Assembly (NCBI GenBank): GCA_003511885.1
Contig: DOIX01000002.1
Coordinates: 1-21,408 of the forward strand
Reading direction: 5' to 3'
Length of the DNA: 21,408 bases
Source of the DNA: Cyanobacteria bacterium UBA11153
GTDB taxonomy: Bacteria > Cyanobacteriota > Cyanobacteriia > Cyanobacteriales > Coleofasciculaceae
Each line of letters opens with the position of its first letter. Positions within the stretch are counted from its first letter, which is position 1. The translations under genes were made by a program, and so were the position numbers. Below, piece after piece: positions 6,717 through 13,186 of this stretch. Under the pieces are notes generated by a model. The model was not told the origin of the DNA, made no database searches, and saw only the letters and a list, made by a program, of their open reading frames with translations.

Positions 6717-7102
6717 CACGCACTCCAGCGTTGTACAACTAAACGGATTGAACCATCTGGATTTTTTTGCTCTTCGGCAACTTGGAAACCTTGCTTGGTG
6801 GTTTCGCGCATTACGGTATGTAAAGCATAGCGCTGCGTGACTCGATTGAGGAATCCATCCACAGATAAAGGTTGTTGCCAATATTGTAAGTCAGCAACTA
6901 ATTCGTATTCTTTTCCATTCCAACTAAAACCGATGTCGTAGTTATTATCTTGTTCGATGACAACTTCAGCGGTTTGAGTTTTACCTTGATAACCACGCAC
7001 TTCACCTGGACCTGATTTCCAATCAACTCCTAAATCGCTTAAGGCATCTTGTAAAGAAGAAAGATTACGAATTTGAGTTTTGATGTTGCTGAAATGTGAC
7101 AT
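6716..7102 (-). CDS. ycf35: Ycf35 family protein (DUF1257)
   Basis: This 128-residue soluble protein belongs to the Ycf35/DUF1257 family, found in cyanobacteria and in some algal plastid genomes. Typical features are the N-terminal MSHFSNIKTQIRN, the central YDIGFSWNGKEYELVADLQYW, and the C-terminal VMRETTKQGFQ ... IRLVVQRW. The biochemical function is not established. The ATG at 7102 gives the canonical MSHFS start; the frame continues 14 codons upstream, but without family similarity. The stop overlaps the ferredoxin start by one base, so the two are likely translationally coupled. A 107-bp gap separates it from the DUF2997 gene upstream. Confidence 0.92.
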   Translation of the reverse strand: MSHFSNIKTQIRNLSSLQDALSDLGVDWKSGPGEVRGYQGKTQTAEVVIEQDNNYDIGFSWNGKEYELVADLQYWQQPLSVDGFLNRVTQRYALHTVMRETTKQGFQVAEEQKNPDGSIRLVVQRWSA

Positions 7103-7122
7103 TTTTCCTAACCCACTTACTA

Positions 7123-7204
7123 AGTGAACAAAAAAGCTTGCCAAACAAGGTGGAAGTGTGAAGTGTATTTCTGACAGTGTATTAGTTCACTGCCTTAGTT
7201 CACT
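7123..7204. repeat. Three GTTCACT motifs between DUF2997 and ycf35
   Basis: TTAGTTCACT occurs twice in direct orientation (7182-7191 and 7195-7204), and the inverted core AGTGAAC lies at 7123-7129. All three are within the 107-bp gap between the two genes. They could be a protein-binding site or fold in the RNA; no known regulator is implied. Confidence 0.4.
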
Positions 7205-7209
7205 TCGTT

Positions 7210-7419
7210 TCACCACTGGCTACGAGTGGCTTGGGCAGTTGCGATTGCTTCCTGCTCTACAGATTGGTTGAAATACTCCGATGTATGTTCAACAGAAACT
7301 ACTCGTCCCAATTGGGCTTCAATCGCTGCTGTCACCTCTGCACAAGAGGAACCAACGATTCCGGTAACTTTTTCTTGGACTCGACCATCTGGATAGATGA
7401 CAAATTCTAAGGTTTCCAT
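7210..7419 (-). CDS. DUF2997 family small protein
   Basis: This 69-residue protein has the DUF2997 pattern: METLEFVIYPDGRVQEKVTGIVG, then a cysteine-containing helix start (SSCAEVTAAIEAQLG) and a short C-terminal tail. It has no membrane segment. DUF2997 genes are repeatedly found directly before ycf35 in cyanobacteria, and this order is kept here with ycf35 and the ferredoxin following on the same strand. The fold suggests a small two-strand/helix module, but no activity is known. Start ATG at 7419 is the only reasonable one. Confidence 0.85.
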   Translation of the reverse strand: METLEFVIYPDGRVQEKVTGIVGSSCAEVTAAIEAQLGRVVSVEHTSEYFNQSVEQEAIATAQATRSQW

Positions 7420-7590
7420 AGTTTTGTAAACTTTTGCGTCAGTTCTCTCTCTTGATTTTGCGCATTGGTACGACTACAGCGAACTTCAGGTCTAGAATTA
7501 ATCGACCTTCACCCACTGATGACTCAGACTCGACACCAAACGTGACTTTTCGCCTTCCTGCGAATCAAATGTTAATGTAACTTTATATTT

Positions 7591-7611
7591 GATTAGTATC
7601 TTACACTAATC
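7591..7611. promoter_or_regulatory. Inverted repeat upstream of the DUF2997-ycf35-ferredoxin operon
   Basis: GATTAGT (7591-7597) and ACTAATC (7605-7611) form a perfect 7-bp inverted repeat with a 7-bp centre, about 170 bp upstream of the DUF2997 start. It could be an operator or hairpin. The rest of the 7420-7850 gap has GGGGTGT-type heptamers near 7660-7685 and CCCCTAGCAAGA-like units near 7720-7770, with no other feature I can support. Confidence 0.3.
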
Positions 7612-7654
7612 TTCTGTTAAGTTTCGCGTAAATTCCCCTCAGAGTCAAGGAGGA

Positions 7655-7770
7655 TGTAGAGTGTAGGGTGTGGGGTCTAGGGTGTCCAAAGTTTTTCCTT
7701 GTCTCTCTAGCCTCCAGCCTCTAGCAAGAAGCCCCTAGCCCCTAGCAAGATAGCCCCTAGCAAGAAAGCC
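7655..7770. repeat. Two clusters of degenerate heptamer repeats
   Basis: AGGGTGT/GGGGTCT-type heptamers occur around 7664-7685. AGCCCCTAG(CAAGA) units recur around 7728-7768. They belong to the same two repeat classes seen at 3643, 5766, 12343 and 21366. Confidence 0.7.
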
Positions 7771-7850
7771 ACTATCAACTATCAACTAGTCCCTCTTTCC
7801 TCCGATAATGGAAGTCTGTCTAAATTTCACGTTGAATTCCAGATAAAGCC

Positions 7851-8897
7851 ATGAGCGACAAGCAACTCACCCATCCAACTCCCTCATCAATCGATAATTC
7901 TCTCCGCGCAAACAGAATACGGGTGGGTGTTTTGGGTTTTGGGGGTTTGGGTGCAGCAGCAGCTAAAATATTAACTCCTAAACGGGAAATGGTGTGGGTA
8001 GCGGCAGCGGATCAAAAAGGCTATGCTTATGACCCTAATGGCTTAGATTGCGATCGCGCCATCTCCACCTACAAGTATCAAGGTTCCCTAGGATACTTAG
8101 AACCCACAGGGATTTTGAGTAACCAAGCTATTTCCGATTTAATCGAAACAGCCAAAGAATCTGTAGACGGCTATTTTCTGGCTTTACCTAATTTGCCCAA
8201 TACCTTCATGGCATCAGTGGCACGACAGTTTATCGCCTCTGGCTGGCGAGGGGTATTGGTGGATGCCCTGAAACGCACTAGCGCCGTTGAACAATTACTT
8301 ACCCTGAAAGACGAATTGCAAGGAGCCGGAATTACCTACATGACGGGATGTGGGGCAACTCCTGGACTTTTGACAGCCGCAGCCGCACTCGCCGCCCAAA
8401 GTTATGCCGAGATTCACAGTGTCAAAATTACCTTTGGGGTGGGTATTGCTAATTGGGAAGCTTATCGAGCCACAATTCGCGAAGATATCGCCCATCTTCC
8501 CGGCTACGATGTGGAAAAAGCAACTCAAATGAGCGATCCTGAAATAGAAGCACTTTTAGATCGAAGCAACGGCATCCTCGCCCTAGAAAATATGGAACAT
8601 GCCGATGATGTGATGTTAGAGTTAGCCGGAATTTGCGATCGCGATCGGGTTACAGTTGGTGGAGTGGTTGATACTCGCAATCCCAAAAAGCCTTTGAGTA
8701 CTAATGTCAAAATTACTGGGCGTACTTTTGAAGGGAAGATTTCGACTCATACCTTTACATTAGGGGATGAAACTAGTATGGCCGCTAATGTTTGCGGTCC
8801 GGCTTTTGGTTATCTCAAAGCTGGTGTTTCCTTACACCGTCGGGGTATTTATGGTTTATTTACGGCTGCGGAAGTTATGCCGCAGTTTGTGAGGTAG
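7851..8897 (+). CDS. bioU: BioU, (S)-8-amino-7-oxononanoate synthase (biotin biosynthesis suicide enzyme)
   Basis: This 348-residue protein resembles a saccharopine/homoserine dehydrogenase and matches the cyanobacterial BioU type. BioU replaces BioA: a catalytic lysine condenses with 8-amino-7-oxononanoate (KAPA), and DAPA is released carrying the lysine nitrogen, so each molecule turns over once. Residues 23-40 form the NAD(P)-binding Rossmann start ([20 protein letters not shown]). The segment [11 protein letters not shown] carries Lys141, which I equate with Lys124 of the Synechocystis enzyme given an N-terminal extension of about 17 residues. [18 protein letters not shown] (about 168-185) and the C-terminal [10 protein letters not shown] are also characteristic. 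The ATG at 7851 is used; the first 20 residues are low-complexity and could be shorter. It stands alone on the plus strand. Identification rests on memory of the family. Confidence 0.85.
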   Translation: MSDKQLTHPTPSSIDNSLRANRIRVGVLGFGGLGAAAAKILTPKREMVWVAAADQKGYAYDPNGLDCDRAISTYKYQGSLGYLEPTGILSNQAISDLIETAKESVDGYFLALPNLPNTFMASVARQFIASGWRGVLVDALKRTSAVEQLLTLKDELQGAGITYMTGCGATPGLLTAAAALAAQSYAEIHSVKITFGVGIANWEAYRATIREDIAHLPGYDVEKATQMSDPEIEALLDRSNGILALENMEHADDVMLELAGICDRDRVTVGGVVDTRNPKKPLSTNVKITGRTFEGKISTHTFTLGDETSMAANVCGPAFGYLKAGVSLHRRGIYGLFTAAEVMPQFVR

Positions 8898-8909
8898 ATA
8901 GTTAGGGCA

Positions 8910-8975
8910 GGGTGAAGCATTTGGATATAAAAATATTCGTTTTTTGATTGGTGATATCGTCCAAATGCTTCACCC
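8910..8975. repeat. Dispersed hairpin repeat, copy 2
   Basis: A perfect 15-bp inverted repeat (8910-8924 and 8961-8975) encloses a 36-bp loop and is flanked by GGCA and CCTACAAA, as in the copy at 2257-2323. The stem differs from copy 1 at one base pair, C-G there and T-A here, so pairing is conserved. It begins 13 bp after the bioU stop and could shape the 3' end of its transcript. Confidence 0.88.
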
Positions 8976-8988
8976 CTACAAATTATTA

Positions 8989-9210
8989 GGGCTTGCTGAA
9001 TAAGTCTTTTGGTGAGGTTTCAAGAAAGCAGAGGAGCTGGGGAGCTGGGGAGCTGGGGAGCTGGGAAGAAAATCCGAGCTGATTTTTTGGCATTCTTTCC
9101 CAAAGGTGCAAGGATTTTGAACCTAATAGCACTATAACTCTGGACTTTTTTGGACAAGAAATTCTTGAAACCATTGCCTCGCATACCTTCTAGCTTAATT
9201 CAGCAAACCC
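8989..9210. mobile_element. MITE-like element ending in GGG(T/C)TTGCTGAAT
   Basis: Left end GGGCTTGCTGAATAAGT (8989-9005) and right end, read on the minus strand, GGGTTTGCTGAAT (9210-9198) are imperfect inverted repeats. A second nested inverted pair, GGTTTCAAGAA (about 9017-9027) and TTCTTGAAACC (about 9162-9172), lies inside. TTATTA flanks both ends (8983-8988 and 9211-9216), consistent with a target-site duplication, though the sequence is low complexity. There is no coding sequence. It accounts for most of the 8898-9264 gap. Confidence 0.65.
9034..9065. repeat. Tandem octamer (GAGCTGGG)x4
   Basis: Four perfect head-to-tail GAGCTGGG units lie inside the MITE-like element, near its left end. 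The other GGGTTTGCTGAA copies also carry G-rich tandem units close to the end. Confidence 0.92.
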
Positions 9211-9264
9211 TTATTATTTTCCTTGTCGTCTTGGCTATTGCTATCCCATATTCCGTACATCGAA

Positions 9265-10908
9265 TTAACGATCTGGAATATTTGGAGCATACTTTTTTAG
9301 TCCAGAAATGATAGCATCTTTATGTTCGGTAGATAGTAATCTTACAATATACTTTCCATATTCCCCAGTATTGAAATGAAAAAAGCGGGAAATCATTTTA
9401 GAAAGACCTTTGTTGTTGTAAAAAAGAAGAGCTTTACCATAATCCATATTATCAGTAATATTTTTATATAGATTAAGATTATTGTTATATATTTTATTCA
9501 CATCGATAGAATCTGTAAGGGATTTGAGAGCTTTAGATAAAGCATCCTCTCCTTTGGCTTTGGCATCAAACATATTCAACTTAAACTCGATTTCAGAAGC
9601 TGAACGCTTTGATACCTGATCTTCTAAATTTTTTGATATTTCATTAATCACAAAATCTGAAACTTCTTGGTAAACCGCCTTGTAGTTTAATTCAAGACGC
9701 GATGCTACAACATTCAAAAGTTCTGGTACGCATAGAATATTCTCAACTTCAGCCACATTCAAAGGGAAGATACCATATTTTTTTAATGCTTTTATCTCAT
9801 CCTCAGATCTATAGTCCATATCAACAATGCCAAAAGCATCTACATGATGAAGTGCGGGGTTTCCTCGCATTGCTTTAGTTGATTCAATTACTTTCTCACA
9901 GCCTCCACTGGGCATTATCAAACAGTCTGGATATATGGCTTGATAAATCTTGTAGTCTAAGCTACCTTTGTCACCTTCTACAAAGAGAACTTTTTTCCTG
10001 CTACCTAAAATCTCCAGGAGTACTGGTTCAGGTAAATCTTCAGCTTCTGGAACTTCATCCCAATGCCATTGCCTACCATCGTAGCTCTTGAGCCATATTT
10101 TTTTAGAGCCTACTCTGGAAGCAGCAAAATCAATGTCATGAGTAATGTAAATAAATAAACAATTAGGTTGTGCTTCCTCAATTTTTGACCAAAGTTTACT
10201 CATTAAAGATTTGTGAAGATGAATTTCTGGTTCATCTATAATCACAATTGAGTCAGGTGGAACACATAGACATTGAGCCATTAGATAAAGAGCGACACGT
10301 TCCCCATCACTCATTTCTCGCCCATGATAGGTATTGTCATCGGAAAGTGAAACAGTAATTTTGCCATCTTCAATAACTAGTTGCCTGTGAGGAAGAAGGT
10401 CATTCCAAATATGAAGAAGTATCTCATCAGGAGAGTCAGGCATTTCAGGAAGCTCATTCTTTCCTTCTCTTTCCATCTCTCTAACACGTTTACCTAATCG
10501 ACTATCCCTTTGAGCTTTTTTTGCAAATAGGAGAGAAAGAACTTGCTCGTAGTCGTTGAGTATAGGAGTTATGCTGAGGACAGGTCTACCGCCATTCCGC
10601 CAGCGCGATTCTAGTTTAGCCGGAAGTATTTGACCATAACTTCTTATCGGATCTGCCGTACCAAAACGAAATTCATTTTCAGCCTGTTCAAGTCCTTTTA
10701 ACTGGATGTACTCAGAAAAATCTAACGATCTTTGTGCAGATATTCTATGCACTTTTTCAGGATTTAACTGATTTTGCTCTATCCAAAAACCAAGCTTACT
10801 CTTACCGGAACCATTAGATCCTATGATTACTAGGGGTTCACGGCAAACAAAAGTCTCATTTTGCTCTTGATCATTTCTGGGGGGAAGTATTAGTTGTTTA
10901 TCTAGCAT
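9265..10908 (-). CDS. ABC-type ATPase fused to DUF4435 TOPRIM domain (PARIS-like defence candidate)
   Basis: This 547-residue protein joins two domains. The N-terminal ABC-class ATPase has Walker A GSNGSGKS (30-37), the signature MSDGER (199-204), Walker B IVIIDEPEIH (221-230) and switch histidine His257 (ITHD). From about 305 follows a TOPRIM-like DUF4435 domain with catalytic Glu311 (LFVEGD), the GIVDMD motif with Asp363 and Asp365, and EVEN (387-390). All key residues are present. The pairing matches AriA (ATPase) and AriB (DUF4435) of the PARIS anti-phage system, which senses phage anti-restriction proteins and releases a TOPRIM nuclease; fused versions are known. An OLD-type nuclease is the main alternative. 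It is the last of three same-strand genes, 108 bp after a PD-(D/E)XK-like protein. Function as defence is inferred. Confidence 0.85.
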   Translation of the reverse strand: MLDKQLILPPRNDQEQNETFVCREPLVIIGSNGSGKSKLGFWIEQNQLNPEKVHRISAQRSLDFSEYIQLKGLEQAENEFRFGTADPIRSYGQILPAKLESRWRNGGRPVLSITPILNDYEQVLSLLFAKKAQRDSRLGKRVREMEREGKNELPEMPDSPDEILLHIWNDLLPHRQLVIEDGKITVSLSDDNTYHGREMSDGERVALYLMAQCLCVPPDSIVIIDEPEIHLHKSLMSKLWSKIEEAQPNCLFIYITHDIDFAASRVGSKKIWLKSYDGRQWHWDEVPEAEDLPEPVLLEILGSRKKVLFVEGDKGSLDYKIYQAIYPDCLIMPSGGCEKVIESTKAMRGNPALHHVDAFGIVDMDYRSEDEIKALKKYGIFPLNVAEVENILCVPELLNVVASRLELNYKAVYQEVSDFVINEISKNLEDQVSKRSASEIEFKLNMFDAKAKGEDALSKALKSLTDSIDVNKIYNNNLNLYKNITDNMDYGKALLFYNNKGLSKMISRFFHFNTGEYGKYIVRLLSTEHKDAIISGLKKYAPNIPDR

Positions 10909-11016
10909 GATATGTTGGTAGATATACGATAAGTTACTGGATGAGCTATGTAAGGATCTGTCTGGAGGGATCGATAACGATTCCTCAACCTCGCTGATAA
11001 TATGGTATTTTAAAAG

Positions 11017-11643
11017 TTAACCCGCTAACTGACTCAAATACTTGAGAATCTTTAAAACACTATATAGCTCATTTCCTCGGTTATCGATGACAAACTCATC
11101 TGATAAAGCATACTTGGGAATTTCTTCTCTAATTAGCTTAACAAACCTAAAATTAACTCCGTTAGTAATCATGCCAAAAGTAGGAGTTTCTGAGTTAGGA
11201 TCTGCTAACATATAGGTAATGATTTGAGCTAGTCCTTCTTCTAATGAAAAAGAAGTTTGCTTGGCTTCGATAACCGTTACCCAAAGATTTTGTTTCAAAA
11301 TCAGAATATCAATTCTGCCCTCAATGATAATTCCATCATCTTCTGCCCGAATATCAATAGATTTTTCAGCTTTAATATGAAACGGAGACAAATATAGCCC
11401 AGCAATAAATAAAATAGGGCTGATAATTGTTAATTTGACGGCATTCTCTAACAATGGCTGATATTCAACTAAATTAAAATATCCTTCCTGTACCCGATCC
11501 AATTCCTGTTTTTCAATTTCAGTTAATTCCGGCAAATCGACTTGCCATTCCCAAAAGAATTGATGATCTCGAATCCGCTGAATACCAAAGTTATCAATCA
11601 AGTAACGTAAGTCTATAGTTTGAGCTTTGATAGTTTGAATCAT
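11017..11643 (-). CDS. PD-(D/E)XK nuclease-fold protein (restriction endonuclease subunit R-like)
   Basis: This 208-residue soluble protein has the PD-(D/E)XK pattern in the middle: IEGRIDILIL with Asp112, then VTVIEAKQ with Glu126 and Lys128, and a following helix with Gln140 (GLAQIITYML). The region resembles the N-terminal nuclease domain of type I restriction HsdR subunits, but the protein stops there, with no helicase motor and no HsdM or HsdS nearby. Stand-alone proteins of this kind are frequent in cyanobacterial genomes. It follows the related gene at 11671 by 27 bp and precedes the ATPase-TOPRIM gene by 108 bp, so co-transcription is likely. Whether it cuts DNA, and which, is unknown. 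Confidence 0.75.
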   Translation of the reverse strand: MIQTIKAQTIDLRYLIDNFGIQRIRDHQFFWEWQVDLPELTEIEKQELDRVQEGYFNLVEYQPLLENAVKLTIISPILFIAGLYLSPFHIKAEKSIDIRAEDDGIIIEGRIDILILKQNLWVTVIEAKQTSFSLEEGLAQIITYMLADPNSETPTFGMITNGVNFRFVKLIREEIPKYALSDEFVIDNRGNELYSVLKILKYLSQLAG

Positions 11644-11670
11644 CAGAAATAATAGATATAAAATTTACTC

Positions 11671-12294
11671 TTACATAGACATTGTATCGCACAATGCCTT
11701 AAACGGCATTGCCAAAATTCCCAAAATCTGACTGATTTCATTAATAAAATAGTCTCGCTTATCAATCCAGATATTCTGATGAGTTAACTTAAGAAACTTC
11801 CAATCTGTTCCCGTAGTTACAGCGCCATAAATACTTTCAATTTTCTCTCCATTCCGTTGATTAAATAGTTGTGCTGCTACCATTTCAGCAATACACTGCC
11901 CTAAGCCAGATTTAATACTTTCATTTTTAGCTTCTACCAAAGTTATAACCGGAGTCTGAATTTCATAGGATTCTTTGGAAGCAGTAAGAATATAATCGCA
12001 ATATCCGCTTAAACCTGCTGGCACATCCACATTAAACTCCGATCCAGAGAAAAATCCGATTTGAAAATTAAGCATTCGCCTAACTTCCAATAAAACTGGA
12101 ACAATAATTAACTCGGAACGAGCTTTTTCCGTATTAATTGCAGTTGCTAAAAATACATTCTCATTTAATGTCGTCTGGAGATAATCGCTTGGCAATACTT
12201 CCGGAATGTTAGTAAATAAATCGATAGATTCTTCTATAGTTAATCCAAAGGCTTCTCTAACTTTAGTTAAGGTTGTAAAATCACTATAAGCCAT
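11671..12294 (-). CDS. PD-(D/E)XK nuclease-fold protein, second copy type
   Basis: This 207-residue protein shows the same nuclease core: an upstream Glu61 (ARSELIIVPVLLEV), GYCDYILT with Asp100, VITLVEAKNE with Glu121 and Lys123, and Gln133 (GLGQCIAEMVAAQLF). The C-terminal TGTDWKFLKL strand corresponds to NGVNFRFVKL of the next gene, so the two are probably distant paralogues with the same fold. Overall sequence similarity outside these motifs is low. It is the first gene of the three-gene minus-strand cluster. No signal peptide or membrane segment is present. The start at 12294 (MAYSDFTTLTKV) is the natural one. Confidence 0.72.
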   Translation of the reverse strand: MAYSDFTTLTKVREAFGLTIEESIDLFTNIPEVLPSDYLQTTLNENVFLATAINTEKARSELIIVPVLLEVRRMLNFQIGFFSGSEFNVDVPAGLSGYCDYILTASKESYEIQTPVITLVEAKNESIKSGLGQCIAEMVAAQLFNQRNGEKIESIYGAVTTGTDWKFLKLTHQNIWIDKRDYFINEISQILGILAMPFKALCDTMSM

Positions 12295-12339
12295 AAGATA
12301 TAAATGTATGCTTTAACAGGAAAATTGCCCCATACAAAA

Positions 12340-12389
12340 AAACCACACCCCACACCCTGCCCCAGCGAAAAAACTTTTTCAGCAAACCC
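12340..12389. repeat. GGGTTTGCTGAA element end, copy D, minus orientation
   Basis: Read on the minus strand from 12389, GGGTTTGCTGAAAAAGT is identical to copy A at 5735-5751. It is followed by GGGGCAGGGTGTGGGGTGTGG and a T-run, the same order as in copy A. Confidence 0.65.
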
Positions 12390-12439
12390 CATATATTTGG
12401 GAATGCCCACCCTACCTGAAACTTACAAACAACCAAGAG

Positions 12440-12997
12440 CTAAGGAGTTGGACTTTCGGGATACAAAGCTTCGGAAATCACCTCACCGGGCACTAAATCT
12501 GAAGTATGAATCACAAAAGGCAAACAAGCACCCAACAAACCCCGCTGAATCCGTTGCGGTGTTTCTGGAAATATGACAAACAAGGGATAAATTTTTTCCA
12601 CCCCCTCACTAAGAATATGTTCGTAACGGGAAGGCATCAACCATTCATAATCTTTATCCAACAAAACTTGTGTATCGCGCCAGCGACGGAGTAAATCAGA
12701 AAAGTCTTCATCAGGGCGATGAATAAAAATGAGAATTTCCGCTCCCATCTTAATTTTCCATTCAGGATCGCACATTAAAATCGCGATATCACAGGGTAAA
12801 CAGATTGCACCTGTGGGTGGTTTAGAGTCGCGAATTCGGACAACAGGGAGAGGAATTGCGATCGCGCTCTCAGAAGCCCTGCGCATACTGGGAAGCAGCT
12901 CCAGGTAAGGGCGATATTTCTTCAAGAGTGCGATCGCGCAATCGCGGTTGCTATACTCCGCCAAGCTTGTATCATAATCCAATTGTTTAACAGGCAT
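12440..12997 (-). CDS. Hypothetical protein
   Basis: I do not recognise this 185-residue protein. It is soluble, without a signal peptide or membrane segment. Visible features are an N-terminal helical region (CAIALLKKYRPYLELLPSMRRA), a block of hydrophobic strands (AIAIPLPVVRIRD, AICLPCDIAILMCDP, GAEILIFIHRPDEDF), the basic RRWRDTQVLLDKDYEWLMPSRYEHIL segment, and a proline-rich end. It contains two HIP1 octamers, which suggests long residence in a cyanobacterial genome. It lies between the nuclease-fold genes and pilC on the same strand, with about 145 and 190 bp gaps, so neither neighbour gives a functional clue. Open frame length and codon use support a real gene. Confidence 0.7.
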   Translation of the reverse strand: MPVKQLDYDTSLAEYSNRDCAIALLKKYRPYLELLPSMRRASESAIAIPLPVVRIRDSKPPTGAICLPCDIAILMCDPEWKIKMGAEILIFIHRPDEDFSDLLRRWRDTQVLLDKDYEWLMPSRYEHILSEGVEKIYPLFVIFPETPQRIQRGLLGACLPFVIHTSDLVPGEVISEALYPESPTP

Positions 12998-13186
12998 TTT
13001 TCTAGTTTTATTTCAGTAACTAATATCGCCAATAGCTAATTGCTAATTCCTGAAAGAAGATTTAAGAATGAATAGGAAATAAGGAAGATAAAGTGCTGAC
13101 TTTTGACTTGCCAATCTTAATTAAAAACTCAAAATTCCCCCATGTCTCCCTTGTCCTCCTTGTTCCTTCTCTACCTTCCTCGAAAC

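Noticed and set aside
6717..6881. Extension of the ferredoxin upstream to 6881
   Set aside because: It overlaps the conserved C-terminus of ycf35 in another frame, and the TGATG overlap at 6714-6718 gives a normal coupled start.
9265..12294. Absence of HIP1 (GCGATCGC) as proof of recent horizontal transfer of the defence-like cluster
   Set aside because: I see no HIP1 octamer from about 8650 to 12850, but the pilC-pilT-pilB genes (13187-18096) also lack it and are clearly core genes, so the signal is too weak.
5735..12389. Composite transposon bounded by the two identical 17-bp ends
   Set aside because: No transposase lies inside, no matching target-site duplication is seen outside, and it would include core genes such as bioU and ycf35. 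Two independent repeat copies explain it better.
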